Assembly: GCF_001456935.1 (NCBI RefSeq)
Contig: NZ_KQ758485.1
Span: 358,944-422,943 of the forward strand
Source: [Bacillus] enclensis
Lineage (GTDB): Bacteria; Bacillota; Bacilli; Bacillales; Bacillaceae_B
DNA length: 64,000 nucleotides
Direction: 5' to 3'
In this document: positions 24,934 to 35,502 of the stretch, one piece after another
How the letters are laid out: the number at the start of each line of letters is the position of its first letter
Numbering within the stretch: position 1 is the stretch's first letter
Made by a program: the position numbers and the translations under genes
The notes under the pieces: generated by a model
Database searches by the model: none
What the model was told of the DNA's origin: nothing
The model's input: the letters and a program-made list of their open reading frames with translations, nothing else

Positions 24934-25068
24934 AGCTATTCACCTCAATTTTAATCCATAACAGTCTAATTATATTATATGGGGTGGGTAAAAACAAGAA
25001 GGTTCGGCGGCAGCTGATGTTTGCTTTATGTAAAATCATTTCCCGGAAATGAAGGAGGAACATTTTAT

Positions 25069-25205
25069 ACCGCAGTTGATTTCCGTGGAAGACTTCGCTT
25101 TCCGCGGGTAGCCCGTGAGCCTCCTCGGTCGTACCTCCCTGCGGGGTCTCACATTAGCTACTCTTCCCGCAGGAGTCTTCGTCTTCCACTACAATCAACT
25201 GCTGG
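25069..25205. repeat. Family A palindromic repeat, copy A4
   Basis: Arms GTGGAAGAC and GTCTTCCAC, between prfA and the lipoprotein gene. The rest of 24934-25425 has no recognisable gene. Confidence 0.92.
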
Positions 25206-25425
25206 AATCAACTAATAATTGAGCAAGCATTTTTTAAGATAAAAATTTGAATGTGAATTTACCCTCCAACAACTGCTGGATTAGCACATATAACTAATAT
25301 AGGTGAACTGAATTATTTTCATTCTCTAGCTGATCTTCTCATACAATCATCAGTTGAGTTCCACTGCTCTTTTAACCACAAAAAGGCAAGCAGAATCCAT
25401 CTTCCACTCGCCTTGATATGATTGT

Positions 25426-25890
25426 TTATCTTTCGGTAATTTTGACATTTACGTCGTACCGGGGAATTGCTTTTTGAAGTTTTTTCTTTAGTTTTGCTTC
25501 TTCCTGCGCCGTTTGCTCGGAGCTCATGTCTTTTTTTGTATGGGCGGTGACCCACATTTGTTCGCCGTTGATCCAGACTTCATCAGGCTTGAAAGATGAG
25601 TATTCCCTTACGACTTCCCTTGCTTTATCTTCATATAGGCCCATTGTCGTCGATGTATTCTTCGGATTATTCGTCAGGTTCGGCAGGTTTGGGTTTTGAT
25701 TCATCCTCTCACCTTTGTCCACGTTTTGCGGATTGTCCTGATTGTCCATTTTAGGCTTGCGGTTGTCGATGAATTTCGCACCGCCGTTATCGTTGTGAGC
25801 ACCATACTCGGACTCCTGATTCACGCCGCAAGCAGTGGCGATGATAAAGATCACCGTGAACAGCAGGGCAAGCATCATTCTTTTCATCAT
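25426..25890 (-). CDS. YhcN/YlaJ-family sporulation lipoprotein
   Basis: Predicted spore-associated lipoprotein. From ATG 25890 (AGGAGGTG 7 nt ahead) the protein is 154 residues: a lipoprotein signal with lipobox IATAC (Cys about 22), an Asn/Asp-rich linker with NPNLPNLTNN, and a conserved C-terminal domain (about 85-154, YEDKAREVVREYSSFKPDEVWING) typical of YhcN/YlaJ proteins. The exact paralogue cannot be named. Confidence 0.8.
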   Translation of the reverse strand: MMKRMMLALLFTVIFIIATACGVNQESEYGAHNDNGGAKFIDNRKPKMDNQDNPQNVDKGERMNQNPNLPNLTNNPKNTSTTMGLYEDKAREVVREYSSFKPDEVWINGEQMWVTAHTKKDMSSEQTAQEEAKLKKKLQKAIPRYDVNVKITER

Positions 25891-25974
25891 GCAAAAACAC
25901 CTCCTGTAGTTACTTTTTCCTTCAGGAAGGTGCTTATACAAGGTGAAATTTGGCTGATGCACACCCATACCAAC

Positions 25975-26020
25975 GCCCGTCCCTCACCACTGCAACGCAT
26001 TAATCAACAGCGGGACGGGC
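25975..26020. other. GCCCGTCC-type hairpin
   Basis: GCCCGTCCC (25975-25983) and GGGACGGGC (26012-26020), no T-run on either side. Sits between tdk and the lipoprotein gene. Confidence 0.6.
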
Positions 26021-26042
26021 CTTTCTCAGGTCCTTAAATATG

Positions 26043-26075
26043 AAAAACCGCCATCCAAAAAGGATAGCGGGTTCA
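26043..26075 (-). terminator. Terminator of tdk
   Basis: On the minus strand ACCCGCTATCC and GGATGGCGGT around TTTTT, then TTTT. Confidence 0.85.
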
Positions 26076-26093
26076 TTAAAATCAAATACTATA

Positions 26094-26705
26094 TTATAAT
26101 TCCTTCACCATATCAGGTGTTACGCTGAGGCCCTTTGGGACCTCATGATGATGGCGGCATCTTGGTTCGTAGGCTTCGGATGCGCCGACAAGGATGATTG
26201 GATCGTCGTAGCCTGCCGGTTCGCCGTTGATCAGGCGCTGGGTCCTGCTCGCCGGAGAGCCGCAGACGGCACAGACGGCCTGGAGCTTGGTCACTTGTTC
26301 CGCAATGGACATGAGCGCCGGCATCGGGCCGAATGGCTCGCCGCGGAAATCCTGATCGAGTCCCGCAATGATCACACGGTATCCGCTGTTCGCAAGCTTT
26401 TGTACGACGTCGACTATGCCCTCGTCAAAAAATTGGACTTCGTCTATCGCGATGACGTCCACCTTCGGATTCAGATCCTCAAGGATGACTGCCGATCCCT
26501 CGACTGCCTTTGCAATGACCGAGGTACCATTGTGGGATACGACCGATTCATCGCTGTAGCGATTATCTAATTTTGGCTTATACACAGCAATTTCCTGCTT
26601 TGCAAATTGAGTGCGTCTTACTCGGCGGATCAGTTCTTCTGACTTGCCAGAGAACATGCTGCCGCAGATGACTTCCACCCAACCGGTTTGCTTCATGACA
26701 TACAC
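26094..26705 (-). CDS. tdk: Thymidine kinase
   Basis: Type II thymidine kinase for dTMP salvage. The 203-residue protein has the P-loop [16 protein letters not shown] (about 14-29), the DEVQFF segment with the catalytic Glu, and the zinc ligands CAVCG and CRHHH. It starts MYVMKQTGW, very like B. subtilis Tdk. It follows rpmE in the conserved order. Confidence 0.96.
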   Translation of the reverse strand: MYVMKQTGWVEVICGSMFSGKSEELIRRVRRTQFAKQEIAVYKPKLDNRYSDESVVSHNGTSVIAKAVEGSAVILEDLNPKVDVIAIDEVQFFDEGIVDVVQKLANSGYRVIIAGLDQDFRGEPFGPMPALMSIAEQVTKLQAVCAVCGSPASRTQRLINGEPAGYDDPIILVGASEAYEPRCRHHHEVPKGLSVTPDMVKEL

Positions 26706-26752
26706 GAAAGCGCCTCTCCTTTCTAACCCCTCATTTTAAAAATCCTGCTAAA

Positions 26753-26883
26753 ACCGCTACTGATTTCCGTGCAAGACTTCGCTTTCCGCGGGTAGCTCGT
26801 GAGCCTCCCGGCAAGCCTGCGGGGTCTCACATAAGCTACTCTTCCCGCAGGAGTCTTCGTCTTGCACTCCAATCAACCGCTGG
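26753..26883. repeat. Family A palindromic repeat, copy A5
   Basis: Arms GTGCAAGAC and GTCTTGCAC; slightly shorter at the apex than other copies. Confidence 0.92.
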
Positions 26884-27140
26884 ATCCAAATCATATAGAT
26901 CGGCAAGTTTAGGCAGTAGTATCTTATTTAAAAAGCGGTCCCTCAGCCGCCCTTTTCGCAATTTTCAGTAAACACAATCCCTGACTGAATTCTGACAAAA
27001 AAGGACATCTGCCGCTGATTGTCTATTAGTATAAAGCATTCCTTTATGTACGGAAAAAATGCTCTTTGAATGTGAATTTGACAGAAAAAAAGAGGCTCAG
27101 CTCTTATAAAAAAACCGCCTCGATTGTGTCTTTACGTAAT
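26884..27140. other. Intergenic stretch without recognised feature
   Basis: AT-rich DNA between A5 and the rpmE terminator; no frame with a ribosome site and no clear promoter. Confidence 0.4.
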
Positions 27141-27178
27141 AAAAAACAGGCAAGCAGAATTTCCTTGCCTGTTTTTAT
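27141..27178 (-). terminator. Terminator of rpmE
   Basis: AAAACAGGCAAG and CTTGCCTGTTTT, T-runs on both sides. Confidence 0.85.
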
Positions 27179-27265
27179 GCAGTGAAGAGAAGACTGCGGG
27201 AGCCTTTCCCACCTATATGCTGGGCATATAAACGGAATTGGCGTCCCTCATCTTCTGGTTCTTCA

Positions 27266-27478
27266 TTATTGTTGTTTTTGTTTAAGACCGTATTTTTTGT
27301 TGAAACGGTCAACACGTCCACCAGCGTCAGCGAATTTCTGACGGCCTGTGTAGAATGGATGGCATTCAGAACATACCTCAACGCGCATTTCTTCTGCTAC
27401 AGAACCAGTTTCAAATTCGTTACCGCATGCACAACTAACTTTGATTGTGTTGTACTTAGGATGAATTCCTGATTTCAT
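27266..27478 (-). CDS. rpmE: Ribosomal protein bL31, zinc-binding form
   Basis: Large-subunit protein that bridges to the 30S head. The 70-residue protein has the zinc Cys pairs CACGN and [10 protein letters not shown], marking the C+ form that is exchanged for YtiA when zinc is scarce in B. subtilis. The chosen ATG gives MKSGIHPKY; an in-frame ATG 9 nt earlier is fused to the GGAAGGAG site. Confidence 0.95.
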   Translation of the reverse strand: MKSGIHPKYNTIKVSCACGNEFETGSVAEEMRVEVCSECHPFYTGRQKFADAGGRVDRFNKKYGLKQKQQ

Positions 27479-27689
27479 TACTTTCATCTCCTTCCGCCCT
27501 GAATCATCTGAAACAGAGTAATTTATTACGAAGATATATGCGATATGAGCATAAGCATGGTAGTAATAGCCAGCCCCTTACCGCATCCATTTTTAAAAAC
27601 ACATTGATTATATTATAACAAGGACATGCCGTTTTTGCAACCTAATAAATTGGAAAACGCCAGGCTTTAAAATCGTCCCGAACAATAGA

Positions 27690-28952
27690 TTAACGCTTCT
27701 TGGCTTCTTCTGTCAACACTTCGAAAAACTCGTGATTCGTCTTCGACTGCTTCAGCTTGCGCATAAGCTTTTCTGCGAAATCAGGCTGATCGGACATCGC
27801 CTTTCTGATCGCCCACAGTTTGTCCAAGTGCTCCTGCGGGATAAGAAGCTCTTCTTTACGCGTACCGGAGCGGCGGATGTCGATCGCAGGGAAGATACGG
27901 CGTTCGGCAAGTGAACGGTCAAGGTGAAGTTCCATGTTACCCGTCCCCTTGAATTCTTCATAAATGACGTCATCCATACGTGAACCGGTGTCAACCAGTG
28001 CCGTAGCAAGTACCGTCAAGCTTCCGCCTTCTTCGATATTACGAGCCGCACCGAAGAATCGCTTCGGACGGTGGAATGCAGCCGGGTCGATACCCCCGGA
28101 CAATGTACGTCCGCTTGGCGGGATGACAAGATTGTATGCACGCGCCAGACGGGTGATGCTGTCCATCAGGATGACGACGTCACGCTTGTGCTCCACAAGA
28201 CGCATCGCACGTTCAAGGACGAGCTCGGCCACTTTGATGTGGTTTTCAGGAACTTCGTCAAATGTAGAAGAAACGACTTCCGCATCCACTGAACGTTCGA
28301 TGTCGGTCACTTCTTCAGGACGTTCATCAATCAGGAGGATGATCAATTCCGCTTCAGGATTATTCGTCGTGATCGAATTCGCAATCTCTTTTAAAAGCAT
28401 CGTCTTACCGGCTTTAGGCGGTGCCACGATCAGACCGCGCTGGCCGAAACCGACGGGTGCCATGAGATCCATGATCCGTGTTGAAATCCTGTTCGGTGTT
28501 GTTTCCAATGTGATTTGACGGTCAGGATATAAAGGCGTCAGGGCAGGGAAGTGAACGCGTTCCTTCGCTGCTTCAGGCTCTTCGCCGTTGACCATTTCCA
28601 CATGCAGAAGTCCGAAGTAACGTTCGTTTTCTTTCGGAGGGCGTACCTTACCGGATACTTTGTCCCCGTTACGAAGGTCGAAGCGGCGGATCTGCGACGC
28701 AGAGATATAGATATCCTCAGAGCTTGGGGAATAATTGATTGGGCGCAGGAATCCGAATCCTTCAGATTGGATGATTTCAAGGACACCTTCCATGAAGAAG
28801 AAGCCTTCCTGCTCCGCCCTTACTTTCAGGATCGCGAAGATTAATTCTTTTTTTGTTAATTTACTATAATAAGAAACTTTGTATCGTTTAGCCAGCTCAT
28901 AAAGCTCTTTCAGCTTCATGTTCTCTAAGCTGGAGATTGTTAACTCTTCCAT
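27690..28952 (-). CDS. rho: Transcription termination factor Rho
   Basis: Hexameric RNA helicase that ends transcription. The 420-residue protein has an N-terminal helical domain (1-45), the RNA-binding cold-shock domain (EGFGFLRP, about 50-125) and the RecA-like motor with Walker [16 protein letters not shown] and [12 protein letters not shown]. It has no large insertion, as in Bacillus. It lies upstream of rpmE and tdk. Confidence 0.97.
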   Translation of the reverse strand: MEELTISSLENMKLKELYELAKRYKVSYYSKLTKKELIFAILKVRAEQEGFFFMEGVLEIIQSEGFGFLRPINYSPSSEDIYISASQIRRFDLRNGDKVSGKVRPPKENERYFGLLHVEMVNGEEPEAAKERVHFPALTPLYPDRQITLETTPNRISTRIMDLMAPVGFGQRGLIVAPPKAGKTMLLKEIANSITTNNPEAELIILLIDERPEEVTDIERSVDAEVVSSTFDEVPENHIKVAELVLERAMRLVEHKRDVVILMDSITRLARAYNLVIPPSGRTLSGGIDPAAFHRPKRFFGAARNIEEGGSLTVLATALVDTGSRMDDVIYEEFKGTGNMELHLDRSLAERRIFPAIDIRRSGTRKEELLIPQEHLDKLWAIRKAMSDQPDFAEKLMRKLKQSKTNHEFFEVLTEEAKKR

Positions 28953-29361
28953 TATGACACCACGCTTTATTAGTTTGATTGCTGCTTTGATTAAGTGAAT
29001 TGAGTTTAGGGGATTTGCATGTTGCTTTGTTTACCCTTCGTGAGGACAAAACAATCTATGTAAAATGACCCTGTAAATAAAATGAAGAAATATAGTTGAA
29101 GCATTTAAAAGAGAATGCTGAAGAAAAAACCTTATCTATTTTAACCATACTTACTGAAAAAGCGCAAGGTACCCTTTTCATCTGTTGATAACTGTTCATG
29201 ACTTTTTGCTTTTTCGGTGAATTGTTTTGTGTTTGAGAAAATAGGAAGGCAGCGTCACCTTTGAAGGGTAGGTGTGGGTGATAAGATGGTGAGGAGGAAG
29301 GCTGAACCTTCCCCTCTATCTTTTTGAAGATTTCTCTTTTATTTTTGTATGGTGCTGTAAT
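28953..29361. other. rho upstream region
   Basis: About 400 bp with no gene. It should hold the rho promoter and leader; no specific motif could be assigned. Confidence 0.4.
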
Positions 29362-29494
29362 GCCGCTAATGATTTCCGTGGAAGACTTCGCTTTCCGCGG
29401 GTAGCCCGTGAGCCTCCTCGGCTTCGCCTGCGGGGTCTCACATTAGCTACTATTCCCGCAGGAGTCTGCGTCTTCCACTCCAATCAACCGCTGG
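29362..29494. repeat. Family A palindromic repeat, copy A6
   Basis: Arms GTGGAAGAC and GTCTTCCAC, between glpX and rho. Confidence 0.92.
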
Positions 29495-29552
29495 AAAGTA
29501 TCATTCAAAGTTACGCTCAGAATGCAGCACTTCCCCACCAAAACTTACTACT

Positions 29553-30515
29553 TTATCTAATAACCAAGTTCGGCTTTTTCTGAAGGCTGTGGCGGCCGTC
29601 GATGAAGCGGACGGTTCCGGATTTGGCACGCATGACGATGGAGTGGGTGAGTCCGTGTGTGCCTTTCAGCTGGACGCCTCTCAGGAGTTCGCCGTCGGTT
29701 ACGCCGGTTGCGGCGAAGATGGCATCGTCTCCGCAGACGAGGTCTTCCATGCGCAGTACTTTGTCTACATCAAGCCCCATGCTGATGCAGCGCTGAAGCT
29801 CGGCATCGTTCTGAGGGAGAAGCTTCCCTTGGATCTCTCCGCCAAGGCACTTAAGGGCCACTGCGGCAAGGACACCTTCAGGGGCACCGCCGGATCCGAA
29901 TAAGATATCGACTCCCGTGTGGTCAAATGCTGTGTTCATCGCACCGGCAACATCTCCGTCATTGATCAGCTTGATGCGGGCACCCGCTTCTCGGAGCTGC
30001 TGGATGATGTGCTCGTGGCGCTCACGGTTCAGCACCGTAGCCACGACGTCTTCAATATCCTTGTTCTTCGCCTTGGCCACTGCTTTCAGGTTATCGATGA
30101 CGGAAGCATTGATGTCGATTTTGCCGACAGCTTCCGGTCCAACCGCAATTTTATCCATATACATATCCGGTGCGTTCAACAGGTTCCCGTGATCGGCAAC
30201 CGCAAGGACCGCAAGCGCGTTCCAGCCGCCGGATGCCACGATGTTCGTCCCTTCAAGGGGATCCACCGCCACGTCGACGCGGGGGCCGTAGCCCGTTCCT
30301 AGCTTTTCGCCGATGTAAAGCATCGGTGCCTCGTCCATTTCCCCTTCACCGATCACGACAGTTCCTTTCATCGGTACAGTATCGAAAACGTCTCTCATGG
30401 CAGAAGTAGCGGCATCATCCGCTTCATCCTTCTTGCCGCGGCCCATCCATCTCGCTGATGCAAGCGCCGCTCCTTCCGTTACACGAACCAGTTCCATTGA
30501 TAAACTTCTTTCCAT
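29553..30515 (-). CDS. glpX: Fructose-1,6-bisphosphatase class II
   Basis: Dephosphorylates fructose 1,6-bisphosphate in gluconeogenesis. The 320-residue GlpX-type protein shows [15 protein letters not shown] and [10 protein letters not shown] with the metal-binding acids, [13 protein letters not shown] and the C-terminal [15 protein letters not shown]. It lies next to murA, tal and fbaA, as in B. subtilis (ywjI). Confidence 0.95.
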   Translation of the reverse strand: MERSLSMELVRVTEGAALASARWMGRGKKDEADDAATSAMRDVFDTVPMKGTVVIGEGEMDEAPMLYIGEKLGTGYGPRVDVAVDPLEGTNIVASGGWNALAVLAVADHGNLLNAPDMYMDKIAVGPEAVGKIDINASVIDNLKAVAKAKNKDIEDVVATVLNRERHEHIIQQLREAGARIKLINDGDVAGAMNTAFDHTGVDILFGSGGAPEGVLAAVALKCLGGEIQGKLLPQNDAELQRCISMGLDVDKVLRMEDLVCGDDAIFAATGVTDGELLRGVQLKGTHGLTHSIVMRAKSGTVRFIDGRHSLQKKPNLVIR

Positions 30516-30731
30516 GTATACAGCCTCCCGAATTCCCTTTAGTGTGAGTCCCTTCCACTGCCGGTCTCATGCGCGCCCGCAGCGTATGGAAAGGAACATT
30601 ATCTACAATAAATTTAAATTGTATAACATATTAACAGATTTATTGTAACACATTAATCGGTTCAGAGAGACATTTTTTCAAAAAAAGCGGGTCCAATCCT
30701 TCTCAATGCTGAGAATTATTTCAAATCATGA

Positions 30732-32015
30732 TTATGATTTTAATTGTTCCAGTTCTTCCGCCGTCATTTTTTCGCGCCAGATTGTCGCACCGAGTCCTTC
30801 AAGCTTCTCGACCAAATCGCTGTATCCGCGGTCGATGTGCTCAAGGCCGGTGACTTCGGTGACTCCCTCTGCCATCAGGCCGGCGATCACAAGGGCCGCT
30901 CCTGCACGGAGGTCGCTTGCTTTTACTTTCGCTCCCTGAAGCTGGACAGGCCCGTTGATGATGGCTGAACGCCCTTCCACTTTAATCGTGGCATTCATGC
31001 GTCTCAGTTCATCGATATGCTTGAAACGCGCGGAATAAATCGTATCGGTCACGACAGCAGAGCCTTCCGCTCGATTCAATAGCGCCGTGAACGGCTGCTG
31101 AAGATCGGTCGGGAAGCCTGGATAAACCAGTGTTTTGATATCGACGGATTTTAGCTTGTCCGCTTTTCCGATAAAGATCTGGTCATCATTCGCTTCCACC
31201 GGGACGCCCATTTCGCGTAGCTTCGCAATAACTGATTCCATATGTAACGGAATGACATTGTCGATCAGGACGCCTTTACCTGCAGCCGCCGCAAGGATCA
31301 TAAACGTACCCGCTTCGATTCGGTCGGGGATGATCGTGTGCCTGCAGCCGTGAAGCTCGTCGACTCCATCGATGCGGATCACGTCCGTTCCGGCTCCTTT
31401 GATCTTTGCTCCCATATTGCTGAGAAGTGTCGCAACATCAATGATTTCAGGCTCTTTCGCCGCATTCTCGATGATCGTACGTCCTTTGGCACGGACGGCG
31501 GCAAGCATGATGTTGATGGTAGCGCCTACACTGACGACATCAAGATAAATACGCGCGCCCTTCAGTTCATCGGCACGAAGATAGATCGCACCCTGTTCAT
31601 TCGTCACTTCGGCACCAAGTGCTTCGAATCCCTTGATATGCTGATCAATCGGACGAGGGCCGAGATGACAACCGCCAGGAAGGCCGATGACGGCTTTCTT
31701 GAAGCGGCCGAGCATCGCACCCATCAGATAGTAGGATGCGCGGAGCTTTTTCACTTTTCCGCTGGGAAGCGGCATGGATACCATCGTGCTTGGGTCCACA
31801 CTCATTTCTCCATCTTCGAAACTGACCGTTCCGCCGATTTCTTCAAGCAAATCCTGCAGTGTACGGACGTCTGATATATCAGGCAGTCCTTCGATCGTTA
31901 CCGGCGAGTCGGCAAGGATCGTTGCCGGGATCAATGCGACTGCGCTATTTTTTGCACCACTGACTTTAATGGTACCTTCAAGTGGATATCCACCTGCAAT
32001 CTTAAGCTTTTCCAT
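30732..32015 (-). CDS. murAB: UDP-N-acetylglucosamine 1-carboxyvinyltransferase
   Basis: First committed step of peptidoglycan synthesis: adds enolpyruvate from PEP to UDP-GlcNAc; target of fosfomycin. The 427-residue EPSP-synthase fold has the active Cys in [12 protein letters not shown] (about 117), so the enzyme should be fosfomycin-sensitive. Position beside tal and fbaA identifies it as the second Bacillus paralogue (murAB/murZ) rather than murAA. Confidence 0.94.
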   Translation of the reverse strand: MEKLKIAGGYPLEGTIKVSGAKNSAVALIPATILADSPVTIEGLPDISDVRTLQDLLEEIGGTVSFEDGEMSVDPSTMVSMPLPSGKVKKLRASYYLMGAMLGRFKKAVIGLPGGCHLGPRPIDQHIKGFEALGAEVTNEQGAIYLRADELKGARIYLDVVSVGATINIMLAAVRAKGRTIIENAAKEPEIIDVATLLSNMGAKIKGAGTDVIRIDGVDELHGCRHTIIPDRIEAGTFMILAAAAGKGVLIDNVIPLHMESVIAKLREMGVPVEANDDQIFIGKADKLKSVDIKTLVYPGFPTDLQQPFTALLNRAEGSAVVTDTIYSARFKHIDELRRMNATIKVEGRSAIINGPVQLQGAKVKASDLRAGAALVIAGLMAEGVTEVTGLEHIDRGYSDLVEKLEGLGATIWREKMTAEELEQLKS

Positions 32016-32191
32016 TTTTATCTCCCTTCCACTGTCCCGGTGGCTGCTTCAACCCAGCAACCGGACAAAAAGGATTATTTTTCCATATGAAGACGATCTA
32101 AGAAGTGTTATTGTCTACTAGTTTATACATATTTCGTCAAAACATGTATAGGATTTTCGGTTTTATTCTCACTGGTCCATTTGACCTGTGT

Positions 32192-32833
32192 TTATCGGTT
32201 ATTCCAGTCATTTAGGAATGCTTCGATCCCTTTATCCGTAAGAGGGTGGTTGAATAACTGCTTCAAAACCTTAAGAGGGACGGTCGCAATATGCGCGCCT
32301 CTCAGTGCAGCTTCGGTGATATGCTGCGGGTGGCGTGTCGATGCGGCGATGATTTCCGTTTCAAGACCGTGGATCGCGAAGATTTCAGCGATCTTTGAAA
32401 CGAGCTCAAGACCGTCATGTCCGATGTCATCCAGTCTTCCAAGGAAAGGTGACACATAAGTCGCACCGGCACGTGCTGCAAGCAGCGCCTGATTCGCACT
32501 GAAGATCAGCGTGACATTGGTTTTGATCCCTTCTTTTGAAAAAGTGGATGCAGCAGTCAAGCCGTCCGGAGTCATCGGAAGCTTGATCGTGATGTTCGGA
32601 GCGATTTTAGCAAGCTCTCGCCCTTCTTTGATCATGCTTTCCGCGTCTGTCGCAATGACTTCTGCACTGACCGAACCCGGTACGAGCTCAGTTATTTCCT
32701 TCAGGCGGTCTTCGAATGTGACGCCTTTTTCTTTTGCCACAAGTGAAGGATTTGTCGTCACTCCTGACACGATTCCCCATTCATAGGCTTCTCTGATTTC
32801 GTCCATGTTTGCTGTATCGATGAAAAATTTCAA
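32192..32833 (-). CDS. tal: Transaldolase, small type
   Basis: Moves a dihydroxyacetone unit between sugar phosphates in the pentose phosphate pathway. The 213-residue protein belongs to the short TalC/fructose-6-phosphate aldolase group: [29 protein letters not shown] and the Schiff-base Lys in NITIKLPMT. Same place as ywjH in B. subtilis. Confidence 0.93.
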   Translation of the reverse strand: MKFFIDTANMDEIREAYEWGIVSGVTTNPSLVAKEKGVTFEDRLKEITELVPGSVSAEVIATDAESMIKEGRELAKIAPNITIKLPMTPDGLTAASTFSKEGIKTNVTLIFSANQALLAARAGATYVSPFLGRLDDIGHDGLELVSKIAEIFAIHGLETEIIAASTRHPQHITEAALRGAHIATVPLKVLKQLFNHPLTDKGIEAFLNDWNNR

Positions 32834-32879
32834 GTCTCCTACCCCTTTTCGACAAAATTTTCAATCTTTTTATAATGAA

Positions 32880-32931
32880 CGGAGAGGACTGACCCAAAAA
32901 GGCAATACCTTCCCTGGTGCCAGTCCTCTCC
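32880..32931 (-). other. Long stem-loop between fbaA and tal
   Basis: GGAGAGGACTG (from 32881) and CAGTCCTCTCC (to 32931) form a perfect 11-bp outer stem with a structured interior. No T-run follows on the minus strand, so it may be a processing or stability element in the fbaA-tal message. Confidence 0.55.
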
Positions 32932-33011
32932 AACTGCTTCATTCTTTTTCTACCACGCCTGAAAAGATCTAATCTGTTTCCAGTCACTTTCCAGACATTA
33001 CCTCTATCCGC

Positions 33012-33869
33012 TTACGCTTGGTTAGAAGAACCGAATTCACGCATTTTACCGATAACAGTCGCTTTGATTGCTTCACGTGCAGGACCCATGTATTTACGTG
33101 GATCGTACACTTCAGAATCTGCAGCAAGTACTTCGCGTACTTTTTTAGCAGAAGCGATTTGGTTTTCAGTATTTACGTTGATTTTAGCTGTTCCGTAAGA
33201 AATCGCTTTTTGGATATCTTTTGTCGGGATACCAGTACCGCCGTGAAGTACTAGTGGTACTCCTGTAGCAGCTCCGATTTCTTCCATTTCTTTGAATCCA
33301 AGGTTTGGTTCGCCTTTGTAAGGACCGTGTACTGAACCAAGTGCAGGAGCAAGTGTGTCGATTCCAGTGCGTTCAACCATTTCCTGGCACTCTTTAGGGT
33401 CAGCATAGATTACGCCGTCAGCAACAACGTCATCTTCCTGTCCGCCGACAGTACCAAGCTCGGCTTCAACAGAAACACCTTTAGAGTGAGCATATTCAAC
33501 CACTTTTGAAGTGGTTTCGATGTTCTCTTCGAAAGGACCGTGAGAAGCGTCGATCATGACTGATGTGAAACCAGCATCGATTGCTTCTTTACATTTATCA
33601 TAGCTTGAACCGTGGTCAAGGTGGATCGCAACAGGTACTGTGATGTTCAAGTCTTCCATAAGACCTTCCACCATTTTTACAACTGTTTTGAAACCGCTCA
33701 TGTAACGGGCTGCACCTTCAGAGACACCAAGGATGACAGGTGATTTCTCTTCTTCAGCAGCTTGAAGGATCGCTTGAGTGAACTCAAGGTTGTTCAAGTT
33801 GAATTGACCAACAGCATAGCTGTTTTCTTTTGCTTGGATAAGCATGTCTTTCATTGAAACTAAAGGCAT
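33012..33869 (-). CDS. fbaA: Fructose-bisphosphate aldolase class II
   Basis: Glycolytic zinc aldolase. The 285-residue protein shows [14 protein letters not shown] and [19 protein letters not shown], the zinc ligand in [14 protein letters not shown] and VLHGGTG, and the C-terminal [23 protein letters not shown] precedes the ATG. Highly expressed family; codon use is strongly biased. Confidence 0.97.
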   Translation of the reverse strand: MPLVSMKDMLIQAKENSYAVGQFNLNNLEFTQAILQAAEEEKSPVILGVSEGAARYMSGFKTVVKMVEGLMEDLNITVPVAIHLDHGSSYDKCKEAIDAGFTSVMIDASHGPFEENIETTSKVVEYAHSKGVSVEAELGTVGGQEDDVVADGVIYADPKECQEMVERTGIDTLAPALGSVHGPYKGEPNLGFKEMEEIGAATGVPLVLHGGTGIPTKDIQKAISYGTAKINVNTENQIASAKKVREVLAADSEVYDPRKYMGPAREAIKATVIGKMREFGSSNQA

Positions 33870-33964
33870 TGTTTTTCCTCCTTTTATTCAGTCAGTGCGC
33901 CATTTTTGGTAACGATAATGGAAGTGTGTTCACACTGATTAACATTGTTAACAATTTCACTTGT

Positions 33965-33994
33965 ATCATACCAAAACATAAATGATTTTACCAA
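33965..33994 (-). promoter_or_regulatory. Likely fbaA promoter
   Basis: Minus strand TTGGTA (33994-33989), 18-nt spacer, TATGAT (33970-33965). A TTGTTAACAA palindrome lies just downstream (33936-33955 region). Confidence 0.5.
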
Positions 33995-34048
33995 CTGATG
34001 AGGCCATTTGTAAAAAATACTACTATTTTCACTATTCTAAATTCTGGG

Positions 34049-34411
34049 TCAAACCGGAATGTACTGCCTTACTGCCTGTCTGATGTCATCGATATCGAAC
34101 GGCTTCGCGAAATGCGTCAATGCACCCAGATCCTTCGCTTCCTGGATCATATCCAGTTCCCCGTAGGCGGTCATGATGATGACGCGGATATCCTGATTCT
34201 TCTTCTTCATTCTCTTCAGGATTTCGATTCCGTCCATGCCGGGAATCTTCATATCCAGAAGGACAAGATCAGGGGAATGCTTATCAGCGATTTCAAGTGC
34301 CTGAACGCCATTCGCCGCCTGGAAGGTTTGATAGCCTTCCTTTTGCAGGACTTCATTTAATAGAATTCGAATACCGAACTGATCATCTACAATTAGAATC
34401 TTTTCATTCAT
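34049..34411 (-). CDS. spo0F: Sporulation phosphorelay response regulator Spo0F
   Basis: Single-domain receiver that accepts phosphate from sporulation kinases and passes it to Spo0B. The 120-residue protein has Asp9 and Asp10, the phosphoacceptor Asp53 in [12 protein letters not shown] (Asp54 in B. subtilis, which has one extra N-terminal Met), Thr in IMTAYGE and Lys in FAKPFDI. ATG 34411 follows AAGGGGATAAG. It faces ywjG divergently. Confidence 0.97.
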   Translation of the reverse strand: MNEKILIVDDQFGIRILLNEVLQKEGYQTFQAANGVQALEIADKHSPDLVLLDMKIPGMDGIEILKRMKKKNQDIRVIIMTAYGELDMIQEAKDLGALTHFAKPFDIDDIRQAVRQYIPV

Positions 34412-34513
34412 ACGGCTTATCCCCTTTTTAAATAGAATCCGATTTTTGCTTAAGAACATTAAAACCAACCGACTTTGACGGTCTGTTGTCTCGTTTCCCT
34501 GTCATACTCCTCT

Positions 34514-34570
34514 TTGATTTCCGTGCAAGCCTCCGCTTTACGCAGGGCGCTTGCACGGAAATCAACCGCT
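34514..34570. repeat. Family A remnant, copy A7
   Basis: Only the tips of the palindrome remain: TTGATTTCCGTGCAAGC (34514-34530) and its exact complement (34549-34565), with 18 bp between. The right arm has become the exact complement of the left, unlike full copies with fixed mismatches. Confidence 0.85.
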
Positions 34571-34674
34571 TCAGCACTTCAAATCAGGTTTACATTTACT
34601 TTAACGTATCTACTCATTTCCCACTTCTAGTACTTCTCTTTTTCCGGTGAAAATTCCTGCTTATACTCCATTAT

Positions 34675-34702
34675 TTTACTTGCGTACATTTTCCTTTATA
34701 AT
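34675..34702 (+). promoter_or_regulatory. Likely ywjG promoter
   Basis: TTTACT (34675-34680), 16-nt spacer, TATAAT (34697-34702); start near 34709, just upstream of the paired 0A boxes. Confidence 0.55.
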
Positions 34703-34720
34703 AAGCGATACAGCAAAGAT

Positions 34721-34742
34721 TGTCGAAGGCTAATGTTCGACA
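34721..34742. promoter_or_regulatory. Paired 0A boxes between spo0F and ywjG
   Basis: TGTCGAA (34721-34727) and TTCGACA (34736-34742) are two perfect Spo0A boxes (TGNCGAA) in inverted orientation, 8 bp apart. They fall in the predicted ywjG leader, where Spo0A-P would block transcription, and about 300 bp upstream of spo0F, a known Spo0A target. Confidence 0.7.
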
Positions 34743-34759
34743 AATGGAGGAGTGGAAAG

Positions 34760-35281
34760 ATGATCAAAATGTTCACGACCCAGTTATCGGGTCTGTTTAA
34801 ACGTATATCTGAAAAGCAGGAGTTTGAAATCGAGGATGCGGCGAGGCTTTTAGCTCAGGCGGCTGTAGGAGAAGGCTCGATTTATATCAAGGCATTCGGT
34901 GAGATGGAAGCGGTGACGGCAGAAGCACTCTATGGTGCTGAACGCCTCCCTTCTGTTAAAAAATATGAGGAGTCGACCATGCTGACGGATGCGGACCGTG
35001 TCCTTGTAGTGACCCGTTTGTCATCGGATGAGGAAGCGGTCCGATTTGCGCGCGGTCTGGCGGATGAAGGAGTGCCGTTCGTGGGAATATCCGGTCTTGT
35101 CGCAGAGGATGAAAGACTTGCAGGACTTGCCGACCTTCACCTCGATACCAAAGTGATTAAAGGGATGCTTCCAGGCGAGGAAATCGGCGAGCGGGTGTGC
35201 ATGCCGACAAGCATGGCCGCGCTCTACATTTATTTTGCGCTCGGGTTTGTGATCCGGGAGATGCTTGAGGAATATGAATAA
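34760..35281 (+). CDS. ywjG: DUF2529 protein YwjG
   Basis: Conserved Bacillus protein of unknown role. The 173 residues have an isomerase-like alpha/beta layout (DRVLVVTRLSSDEEAVRFARGLADEGVPFVGISG resembles SIS-domain sugar-phosphate binding folds, an inference). GGAGG precedes ATG 34760; an earlier in-frame ATG at 34733 overlaps the 0A boxes. Always found between spo0F and pyrG in Bacillus. Confidence 0.88.
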   Translation: MIKMFTTQLSGLFKRISEKQEFEIEDAARLLAQAAVGEGSIYIKAFGEMEAVTAEALYGAERLPSVKKYEESTMLTDADRVLVVTRLSSDEEAVRFARGLADEGVPFVGISGLVAEDERLAGLADLHLDTKVIKGMLPGEEIGERVCMPTSMAALYIYFALGFVIREMLEEYE

Positions 35282-35287
35282 TAGTTG

Positions 35288-35336
35288 AAAGCCCGTCCCG
35301 CGATGCTTTAACGCATCGAAGGGCGGGCTTCTTTTA
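35288..35336 (+). terminator. Terminator of ywjG (GCCCGTCC hairpin)
   Basis: AAGCCCGTCC plus GCGATGC pair with GCATCG and GGGCGGGCTT around TTTAAC; CTTTT follows. Confidence 0.85.
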
Positions 35337-35447
35337 GTTCGAGATTTCAGTTTTAGCTCGAAATCCGGTTATTTGTGCTCGAACACAGCCCCTTTGTGCT
35401 CGGAATTCGGTTATTTGCGCTCGAAAACTCCCTCGTTATGCTCGAAC
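35335..35447. repeat. 21-bp periodic array, word TTTGTGCTCGAA
   Basis: GCTCGAA-type cores at 35337, 35356, 35377, 35398, 35419 and 35440; spacing settles at exactly 21 bp. Sequence between cores is unrelated. Confidence 0.82.
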
Positions 35448-35502
35448 TGTCGAATTTCCAACACGGTGATAGGAGGAATACCGGCAGTCCTATAGCCTAT
35501 AA

